Shown piece by piece: positions 1 to 4,790 of a stretch of 6,107 nucleotides of DNA. A program made the translations under genes and the position numbers. The notes beneath the pieces were generated by a model, which had not been told where the DNA came from, did no database searches, and saw nothing but the letters and a program-made list of their open reading frames with translations. Source of the DNA: SLAN01 sp046545955. GTDB taxonomy: Bacteria > Spirochaetota > Spirochaetia > DSM-27196 > SKKC01. The first letter of the stretch is position 1. Each line of letters begins with the position of its first letter. Location: NCBI GenBank assembly GCA_046545955.1, contig JBKGYS010000142.1, positions 1 to 6,107 of the forward strand, read 5' to 3'.

Positions 1-57
1 CAACCCTCTGCCGATCAACCCTCTGCCGATCAACCCTCTGCCGATCAACCCTCTGCC
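1..57. repeat. 15-bp tandem repeat over the avtA stop codon, about 3.8 copies
   Basis: The unit CAACCCTCTGCCGAT occurs at 1-15, 16-30 and 31-45, followed by a 12-base partial copy at 46-57, with no mismatch over 57 bases. The array begins at the first base of the window, so more copies may lie to the left. Read on the minus strand it spans the last codons of avtA (Ala-Glu-Gly-stop). Because the period is a multiple of three, every copy repeats Ala-Glu-Gly-TGA in the avtA frame. It is a direct tandem duplication, without the unique spacers of a CRISPR array. Confidence 0.97.
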
Positions 58-1304
58 ACCGCGCGGGCAGCCTCTTCGCCGATCATACGAATACCGGTGC
101 GCACATCGTCGTCGGGCATGCCGAAATTGATACGAATGCACTCGTCGCGATGCTCCCAGGGTTGATCGAAGCCGAAGAAAAAGTATTTACCGGGGACAAC
201 AATCGTATTGCGGGCCTTGAGCCGCTCATAAAGCTCCTCGGTTGTAATCGGAAGGTTGCGAAACCAGATCCACAGAAACAGAGATCCCTCGCTCTTGTGC
301 ACCGCATAGTCGACCGATCCGTCGAAGGAGCTGTGAATGTAATCGAGCGCTCGCCTTGACTTGTCCTGGTAAAACGGCCGGACTACCGAACGCGAAAGGT
401 CGAGAATTTCTCCCGATTCCACAAGCGGCGTAACGAGCTGCTGTCCGACGCTTCCGTTGGACAGACTCAGAATCGCATTACAGGAGGACAGCGCCTCTAT
501 CATCCGTTCCCCTGCGATTACAATACCGGTTCGCGTCGCCGGAAGCCCGATCTTCGAAAGACTCATGGTAAGTATGATGTTTTCATTCCACACCGGCGTC
601 GCTTCTTCGAAAATCATACCGGGAAACGGTACCCCGTACGCGTTGTCGATAATCAGCGGAACGCCGGCATCGCGTGCTATCCGGTCGAGACGGTCAATCT
701 CCGAGTCGGTGATGACATTGCCCGTAGGATTGGTCGGACGGGATACGCAGATAGCCGCCACATCGTCGTCGATACGCAGATGCTCAAAGTCAACGTGATA
801 TTTGAACGTATGCTCGTCGACAAGCTCAATATCCGCCGGAACCGAGCGGAAGTCCTCGCTTCGAATACTCTGGTCGGCGTAGCCGATGTACTCGGGCGTG
901 AGCGGAAAGAGGATGCGCTTGTGAACGCCCGCTCCGTCCGGGCCGGCGAGCATATTAAACAGCAGGTAGAAGCTTGTCTGGCTTCCGTTGGTGATCGCGA
1001 TATTCCGTTCAGTTATGTCCCACCCGTATTCACCGCGCAGCAGCCGGGCGAGCGTCGCGACGAACTCGGTGTTACCCTGCGGCGGATCGTAGTTCGCGAG
1101 CATACGCTCGAGGTCTCCGTCGCGCTCCATTATCTCCTGCATGCGCCGCCGCCACACAGCGTTGACCTCGGGAATATGGGCCGGGTTTCCGCCGCCAAGC
1201 ATGTATTTGTGCTGACTCCCACTCATGGCGTGACCGAGGTCATCCATAAGCTGAAGAATCCCGGTGCGCGCTGTGAACTTCTGACCGAACTCGGATAGCT
1301 TCAT
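45..1304 (-). CDS. avtA: Valine-pyruvate aminotransferase (alanine-valine transaminase)
   Basis: This is a PLP-dependent fold-type I aminotransferase that interconverts valine plus pyruvate with 2-oxoisovalerate plus alanine in the cytoplasm. The 419-aa product is close in length to E. coli AvtA (about 417 aa) and resembles it throughout as I recall that sequence: MLGGGNPA near residue 35, NYDPPQG near 71, LFPLTPEYIGYAD near 132 and CVSRPTNPTGNVITD near 186. The expected PLP residues are present: Asn192 in the RPTNPTGN motif, Asp220 and Tyr223 in DNAYGVPFPG, the Schiff-base Lys251 in MSLSKIGLP and the carboxylate-binding Arg391 in RINFG. The ATG start fits the E. coli N-terminus, although its ribosome site is weak (TGGA, 5 nt away). 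It lies 56 bp downstream of cysM on the same strand and probably shares its transcript. Its stop codon lies in a 15-bp tandem repeat. Identification is by recall, without a database search. Confidence 0.95.
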   Translation of the reverse strand: MKLSEFGQKFTARTGILQLMDDLGHAMSGSQHKYMLGGGNPAHIPEVNAVWRRRMQEIMERDGDLERMLANYDPPQGNTEFVATLARLLRGEYGWDITERNIAITNGSQTSFYLLFNMLAGPDGAGVHKRILFPLTPEYIGYADQSIRSEDFRSVPADIELVDEHTFKYHVDFEHLRIDDDVAAICVSRPTNPTGNVITDSEIDRLDRIARDAGVPLIIDNAYGVPFPGMIFEEATPVWNENIILTMSLSKIGLPATRTGIVIAGERMIEALSSCNAILSLSNGSVGQQLVTPLVESGEILDLSRSVVRPFYQDKSRRALDYIHSSFDGSVDYAVHKSEGSLFLWIWFRNLPITTEELYERLKARNTIVVPGKYFFFGFDQPWEHRDECIRINFGMPDDDVRTGIRMIGEEAARAVAEG

Positions 1305-1327
1305 AGGTATCCAAATGTACTAAATTG

Positions 1328-1352
1328 CCGCGCGGAACGGAACACCGCGCGG
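1328..1352 (-). other. GC-rich hairpin between cysM and avtA
   Basis: CCGCGCGG at 1328-1335 and again at 1345-1352 can form an 8-bp all-GC stem with a 9-nt loop. Each arm is itself palindromic, so the pair is both a direct and an inverted repeat. It begins 8 bp after the cysM stop codon in the transcribed direction. The bases that follow on the minus strand are mixed and do not form a U-run, so it is not a canonical intrinsic terminator. It could attenuate transcription, stabilise the 3' end of cysM mRNA, or have no function. Confidence 0.4.
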
Positions 1353-1360
1353 GAAACGAA

Positions 1361-2260
1361 TCACTTGAACACCCCGGTCGAAAGGTAGCGGTCGCCCCTG
1401 TCACACACGATCACGACGATCACCGCATCCGTTACCCCTTCGGACTCGAGCTCACGCGCGAGATCCACCGCCGCAGCCACATTGCCCCCCGATGAAATCC
1501 CGGCGAATATACCCTCTTTGCGGGCAAGCTCGCGGGTGGTCTCTTCAGCGCGCTGCGAATCCATCTCGCGGGTCGTGTCGAGGCGGCCGGGGTCGAAGAT
1601 TTTAGGTTGATATTCCGCCGGCCACGCCCGGATTCCCGGAATTCCGCCTGCCGCGTCGGGTCGTACTCCCACAATCTGAACGGCCTCGTTCTGTTCCTTG
1701 AGATAGCGCGATGTCCCCATAAGAGTGCCGGTGGTACCGGTCGAAGCGACAAAGTGCGTGAGCGTGCCCTCGGTATCGCGCCATATCTCGGGACCAGTGC
1801 TTTCATAGTGCGAAAGCGGATTGTCGGGGTTGGAAAACTGATCGAGGATCACCCCCTGCCCCTCCGACTCCATCGTTCGTGCGGTATCGATCGCCTCTTC
1901 CATGCTTCCCTTCTTGGAGGTAAGAATGAGCTCGGCGCCGAAAGCCCGCATGACCGCCCGTCGCTCGGCGCTCATGTGTTCGGGCATGACAATTTTCATG
2001 GTGTAGCCCATAGTCGCGGCCACCATCGCGAGCGCAATGCCGGTATTGCCGCTCGTCGCCTCGATAAGCGTATCACCAGGCCTTATACGCCCGGATTTCT
2101 GTGCATTCTTGATCATCCAGTACGCGGGACGGTCCTTGACCGAACCGGCCGGGTTGTTTCCTTCGAGCTTACAAAGCACGGTGTTAGGCCCGTCGTACAG
2201 TCGACGGAGCTTTACCAGGGGGGTCCCTCCGATGCACTGTTCAAGTGTGTATACATTCAT
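1361..2260 (-). CDS. cysM: Cysteine synthase B (O-acetylserine sulfhydrylase, CysM type)
   Basis: This PLP fold-type II enzyme makes cysteine from O-acetylserine and sulfide. CysM-type enzymes in enterobacteria also accept thiosulfate, giving S-sulfocysteine. The 299-aa product has Lys42 in NNPAGSVKDR (Schiff base), the substrate loop EATSGNTG (68-74), the phosphate-binding STGTTGT (173-179) and SSGG (256-259). CysM rather than CysK is indicated by EGNNPAGSVKDR, by the IPGIRAWP loop (207-214, Arg211 and Trp213) and by the Cys286-containing CDRGDRYLSTGVF, which matches the E. coli CysM C-terminus as I recall it. The protein ends one residue after that motif, so it lacks the short E. coli tail. 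The start is supported by a strong GGAGG 10 nt upstream. It is the first gene of the leftward arm and probably cotranscribed with avtA. Its divergent neighbour leads into the methionine gene metZ. Confidence 0.95.
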   Translation of the reverse strand: MNVYTLEQCIGGTPLVKLRRLYDGPNTVLCKLEGNNPAGSVKDRPAYWMIKNAQKSGRIRPGDTLIEATSGNTGIALAMVAATMGYTMKIVMPEHMSAERRAVMRAFGAELILTSKKGSMEEAIDTARTMESEGQGVILDQFSNPDNPLSHYESTGPEIWRDTEGTLTHFVASTGTTGTLMGTSRYLKEQNEAVQIVGVRPDAAGGIPGIRAWPAEYQPKIFDPGRLDTTREMDSQRAEETTRELARKEGIFAGISSGGNVAAAVDLARELESEGVTDAVIVVIVCDRGDRYLSTGVFK

Positions 2261-2270
2261 TGCTTGTGAT

Positions 2271-2275
2271 CCTCC
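2271..2275 (-). promoter_or_regulatory. Strong ribosome binding site of cysM
   Basis: The minus strand reads GGAGG, separated from the cysM ATG by 10 nt. It fixes the start at 2258-2260 and is the clearest Shine-Dalgarno sequence in the window. Confidence 0.8.
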
Positions 2276-2316
2276 GGTTTCTCAAGTAAGCTGAGTTGGT
2301 TACATAATTATCCGAA

Positions 2317-2323
2317 GAGAGGA
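2317..2323 (+). promoter_or_regulatory. Ribosome binding site of the OsmC-like gene
   Basis: GAGAGGA lies about 9 nt upstream of the ATG at 2332, which supports that start. Confidence 0.7.
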
Positions 2324-2331
2324 TAGCACAG

Positions 2332-2778
2332 ATGACCGTACATTTGCAGCGGGTAAATTCGGCCGCACATTTGGAAGCTCGAAACAGTAACGGCAACACC
2401 GTGCATATAGACGGGGCTCCGGCAATCGGCGGGCAGAATGCCGGGTTCAGGCCCATGGAAACCCTCCTCGCCGCGGTCGGCAGCTGCGCGAGTATGGACC
2501 TGGTGGCCATTCTCACCAAACAACGCCAGAGGCTCGACGACCTTTCCGTCCGTATCGACGGCACTCGAAAGCAGGGAGACGCCCCGCACCCGTTCACCGC
2601 GATTCACGTGCACTTCGACCTCAAAGGCGCGATTGACGAAAAACGCGCCGAGCGCGCGGTCTCTCTCTCGGTCGACAAGTACTGTTCGGTGAAAGAATCG
2701 CTCGACCCGAATATTGACGTAACCCATTCGTTCACCGTGGAACAAACATCCGTGGAGCCGAAACCCCATGACCGATAA
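2332..2778 (+). CDS. OsmC/YhfA-family thiol protein
   Basis: The 148-aa product belongs to the OsmC/Ohr superfamily, whose best-known members reduce organic peroxides in the cytoplasm with a reactive cysteine pair. The two conserved cysteines are visible: Cys52 in AAVGSCASMDLVAIL, at the start of the central helix, and Cys118 in VDKYCSVKESL. The pattern PMETLLAAVGSC, then HPFTAIHVHF, then RAVSLSVDKYCSV and THSFTV resembles E. coli YhfA more than Ohr or OsmC proper. For the YhfA branch the physiological substrate is not established to my knowledge. The ATG has a good GAGAGGA site. The gene is first in the rightward arm, and its last 11 bp overlap metZ, so the two proteins are probably made together. 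This suggests a role linked to sulfide or thiol handling during methionine synthesis, which is inference from context. There is no signal peptide or membrane segment. Confidence 0.9.
   Translation: MTVHLQRVNSAAHLEARNSNGNTVHIDGAPAIGGQNAGFRPMETLLAAVGSCASMDLVAILTKQRQRLDDLSVRIDGTRKQGDAPHPFTAIHVHFDLKGAIDEKRAERAVSLSVDKYCSVKESLDPNIDVTHSFTVEQTSVEPKPHDR
2754..2757 (+). promoter_or_regulatory. Ribosome binding site of metZ inside the OsmC gene
   Basis: GGAG lies 10 nt before the metZ ATG and within the last codons of the upstream gene. With the 11-bp reading-frame overlap it supports translationally coupled expression from one mRNA. Confidence 0.6.
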
Positions 2779-3985
2779 GCCGGGCGGGAACAACGCACGG
2801 AATCCGGAACAACAGGCGGGATTCGACACACGCGCGATCCGGCATCAGAGCGAACGGAGTAAACACCGCGAGCACGCGCAACCGGTGTACCTCACGTCGA
2901 GCTTTGTCTTCAACAGCGCCGAACACGCGCGCGCCCTGTTCAACGGCGAAGAAGACGGGCCGGTCTATTCTCGCTACAGCAATCCGAACACCGACGAGTT
3001 CATTTCGCGGCTGGCCGCCATGGAACACTGCGAAACCGGTGTAGCGACCGCAAGCGGTATGGCCGCGATGTTTTCGAGCATGGCGGCGTTCCTGAGCGCC
3101 GGCGACCACATTGTCGCCTCGCGCGCGGTGTTCGGCTCCACCCACCAGGTCATCACCGGAATACTCGCGCGCTGGGGCATCGATTACACCTACGTCGACC
3201 CGAGAGACACCGACGGCTGGAAGACGGCGATCACCGACCGAACGAAAATGCTCTTCGTGGAAACACCGTCCAACCCGGGGCTCGACCTTGTCGACCTTGC
3301 CTTTGTCGGCTCACTCGCCGATGAACACCAGATCCTTTTGAACGTCGACAACTGCTTCGCTACCCCCTACCTCCAGAACCCTGCCGACTTCGGGGCGCAC
3401 ATTGTCACGCACTCGGCGACCAAGTTTATCGACGGACAGGGCCGAGTCCTCGCCGGCGCAATTCTCGGCTCGGCCGAGCACATCGATACGGTGCAGGCGT
3501 TCACGCGACACTGCGGAGCGGCGCTCTCGCCGTTCAATGCGTGGGTTGTATCGCGAAGCCTCGAAACGCTGTCGGTGCGTATGGACCGCCACGTTGCGAA
3601 CGCCGAGGCACTCGCCCGCCACCTCGAGACCCACCCGGCGGTGAACGAGGTCCGCTATCCGTTTCTCGATTCGCACCCGCAGGTGGACCTCGCCAAACGC
3701 CAGATGCGCGCCGGTGGCGGCATTGTCACCTTTGAAGTAAAAGGCGGCGTCGAAGGGGGCATGCGGTTTCTCAACGCGCTTGAGACAATAAGCTTGAGCT
3801 CGAACCTCGGCGATACCCGATCAATCGCGACGCACCCTGCCTCGACAACCCACTCGAAATTGAGCGAAGAGGAGCGGCAGGCGGTCTCCATCACCCCGGG
3901 GCTCGTACGTATCTCGGTCGGGCTCGAAACGCTCGATGACATTACCGCCGACGTCGACCGGGCGCTCGAGTCGCTCCCTCGGTGA
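2768..3985 (+). CDS. metZ: O-succinylhomoserine sulfhydrylase
   Basis: This PLP enzyme of the Cys/Met metabolism family joins sulfide directly to an activated homoserine to give homocysteine, the immediate precursor of methionine. Landmarks in the 405-aa protein are YSRYSNP (67-73), which contacts PLP phosphate, TASGMAA (94-100), SRAVFGST (118-125), ETPSNP (165-170), DNCFATP (194-200) with the PLP-ring Asp194, the Schiff-base Lys219 in HSATKFIDGQGR, NLGDTRSIATHPAST (346-360) and LVRISVGLE (379-387). The length, the SPFNAW motif near 254 and the SHPQ motif near 302 match MetZ as known from Pseudomonas better than the longer MetY, but O-acetylhomoserine use cannot be excluded. The first 18 or so residues are polar and probably disordered. 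The gene overlaps the OsmC-like gene by 11 bp. Its stop codon falls inside the first copy of a 39-bp tandem duplication. Confidence 0.92.
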   Translation: MTDKPGGNNARNPEQQAGFDTRAIRHQSERSKHREHAQPVYLTSSFVFNSAEHARALFNGEEDGPVYSRYSNPNTDEFISRLAAMEHCETGVATASGMAAMFSSMAAFLSAGDHIVASRAVFGSTHQVITGILARWGIDYTYVDPRDTDGWKTAITDRTKMLFVETPSNPGLDLVDLAFVGSLADEHQILLNVDNCFATPYLQNPADFGAHIVTHSATKFIDGQGRVLAGAILGSAEHIDTVQAFTRHCGAALSPFNAWVVSRSLETLSVRMDRHVANAEALARHLETHPAVNEVRYPFLDSHPQVDLAKRQMRAGGGIVTFEVKGGVEGGMRFLNALETISLSSNLGDTRSIATHPASTTHSKLSEEERQAVSITPGLVRISVGLETLDDITADVDRALESLPR

Positions 3986-4046
3986 CAGCCGCCGGCGGCG
4001 CATTGGCAGTCGCTCCCGCGGTGACAGCCGCCGGCGGCGCATTGGC
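3969..4046. repeat. 39-bp tandem duplication spanning the metZ stop codon
   Basis: Copy 1 is 3969-4007 and copy 2 is 4008-4046. They differ at one base (T3979 versus G4018). Each copy begins with the metZ 3' end (Ser-Leu-Pro-Arg-TGA), continues with the 12-bp perfect palindrome GCCGCCGGCGGC (3988-3999 and 4027-4038) and ends in CATTGGC. The period is a multiple of three, so a second TGA follows in the metZ frame at 4022-4024. The end of copy 2 plus the next base forms the -35 box TTGGCA of the rhodopsin promoter. Copy 1 holds the same hexamer without a matching -10. The palindromes could form small hairpins or pair with each other, but no T-run follows, so a terminator is not supported. Confidence 0.97.
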
Positions 4047-4077
4047 AAACGAGTACCGCCTCCGTATATTGGCCGCA
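4042..4077 (+). promoter_or_regulatory. Sigma-70-type promoter for the rhodopsin gene, predicted leaderless
   Basis: TTGGCA (4042-4047) and TATATT (4065-4070) are separated by exactly 17 bp. Each hexamer is one base from the bacterial consensus. Standard spacing from the -10 box puts transcription start at about 4077, which is the A of the rhodopsin ATG. No Shine-Dalgarno sequence precedes that ATG (the six bases before it are GGCCGC), consistent with a leaderless mRNA. The -35 hexamer comes from the second copy of the 39-bp repeat. Promoter activity is predicted only. Confidence 0.65.
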
Positions 4078-4712
4078 TGGCAAGCGCTGCAATTGTCGGC
4101 ATGGTGCTCTTCGCTCTGTCGTCCGTCTATTTTTCGCTAAGCTGGAGACACGAGTTCAACACCGCGGTTCTCGTGAATGTCGTGACGCTTCTCTCGTACC
4201 TGCTGCTGCTCGAAGGATCGTTCGTCAGTCTTTCGCCGGACGGACAGCCGCAGTTTTTCCCGCGCTGGATACTCTACGGCCTAAGCCACTCGCTTATCGC
4301 GTACCAGATGACACGCCTTTTGGGGAAAACCCCCGATGAGCGGACGTTCCTCCTCTTTCTTAGCGCGACGACCATGGGCACCTTTGCCCTCGCTTCGCAC
4401 TTTCACGGCGAATGGATGACCGTCTTCTTTGCTATCGCCACTGTTCTGCAGCTCGGATTCGTCCGGCGCACGCTGAAAACCGTCGCCGAGTATCGCGGTG
4501 TTGTCGCGAACTACCTCTGGCTCGCCTGGAGCGCCTTCCCTGTCGTCTTTCTTATTTCACCCGAAGGAATCGCGGCGGTGAGCACCGCGGTCGCCGCGTG
4601 GCTGTTCCTGCTGTCCGACCTGGTTACAAAGATTGTTTTTTATGTTGATGTTTCGCTCCGGCTTCGACATCACCCCGAACCGGGAACCCATCAAGCGCGA
4701 GCGCACAGGTAA
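4077..4712 (+). CDS. Microbial (type I) rhodopsin with atypical Leu-Ser-Gln helix-C motif
   Basis: The 211-aa product has seven hydrophobic segments at roughly 2-21, 27-46, 60-80, 88-107, 111-130, 142-161 and 168-196, and is a retinal-binding membrane protein. Helix G carries SDLVTKIVF, aligning with bacteriorhodopsin LDVSAKVGF, with the Schiff-base Lys185 and Asp181 (Asp212 in bacteriorhodopsin). Helix F carries WSAFPVVFLISPEG, aligning with WSAYPVVWLIGSEG. In helix C, Arg63 matches Arg82 (RWILYGLSHSLIAYQ), but the Asp85, Thr89 and Asp96 positions are Leu66, Ser70 and Gln77. An ordinary outward proton pump is therefore unlikely; sensing, anion binding or another transport mode is possible. 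At 211 aa it is shorter than bacteriorhodopsin, with short loops. I chose the ATG at 4077 because helix A starts there and a promoter abuts it; an upstream in-frame ATG at 3936 would add 47 Arg-rich residues read from metZ and the repeat. No transducer or carotenoid gene is in the window. Family assignment is firm; function is unknown. Confidence 0.9.
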   Translation: MASAAIVGMVLFALSSVYFSLSWRHEFNTAVLVNVVTLLSYLLLLEGSFVSLSPDGQPQFFPRWILYGLSHSLIAYQMTRLLGKTPDERTFLLFLSATTMGTFALASHFHGEWMTVFFAIATVLQLGFVRRTLKTVAEYRGVVANYLWLAWSAFPVVFLISPEGIAAVSTAVAAWLFLLSDLVTKIVFYVDVSLRLRHHPEPGTHQARAHR

Positions 4713-4741
4713 ATCCTGCCCCCGGCGCATCGTCGATCGCA

Positions 4742-4760
4742 GGAGGCGCAACCCGCCTTC
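4742..4760. other. Small hairpin between convergent rhodopsin and GH13 genes
   Basis: GGAGGCG (4742-4748) and CGCCTTC (4754-4760) can form a 7-bp stem with one G-U pair and a 5-nt loop. It sits in the 78-bp gap between two converging stop codons, where a bidirectional terminator would be expected. Neither strand has a T-run after it, so termination is only suggested by position. Confidence 0.25.
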
Positions 4761-4790
4761 CCGGATAGACGACTGCCGGCGTGCCGCTGC

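Larger units (their letters stand above)
2261..2331. promoter_or_regulatory. Divergent promoter region of cysM and the OsmC gene
   Basis: These 71 bp separate two head-to-head start codons and must hold at least part of the promoters for both arms. They contain an AT-rich patch, unusual in this GC-rich window, with the perfect 8-bp palindrome ATAATTAT at 2304-2311. CATAAT at 2303-2308 is a possible rightward -10 box, but no good -35 lies 16-18 bp upstream, and I found no convincing leftward promoter. A small interrupted inverted repeat (CTCA, 7 nt, TGAG) lies at 2281-2295. A regulator could bind either palindrome. The region is too short for a SAM riboswitch or T-box leader in addition to promoters. 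Confidence 0.5.

Noticed and set aside
1..57. CRISPR array
   Set aside because: The units are 15 bp and directly abutting, with no unique spacers.
1607..2269. 220-aa plus-strand open frame opposite cysM
   Set aside because: It is antisense to a gene with clear enzyme motifs, and its product shows no recognisable domain; GC-rich codon bias explains it.
2261..2331. SAM or cysteine-related riboswitch upstream of the sulfur genes
   Set aside because: Only 71 bp separate the two start codons and no conserved riboswitch core or terminator hairpin is visible.
3988..4038. Intrinsic terminator of metZ formed by the GC palindromes
   Set aside because: The palindromes have little or no loop, no T-run follows, and the rhodopsin -35 box is immediately downstream.
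3936..4076. N-terminal extension of the rhodopsin to an ATG at 3936
   Set aside because: It lies inside metZ and the 39-bp repeat read in another frame, giving Arg-rich repetitive residues. Helix A begins directly after the ATG at 4077, where a promoter abuts.
4077..4712. Heliorhodopsin
   Set aside because: Helices F and G match bacteriorhodopsin-type signatures (WSAFPVVFL and DLVTK) in normal order, and the protein is shorter than heliorhodopsins.
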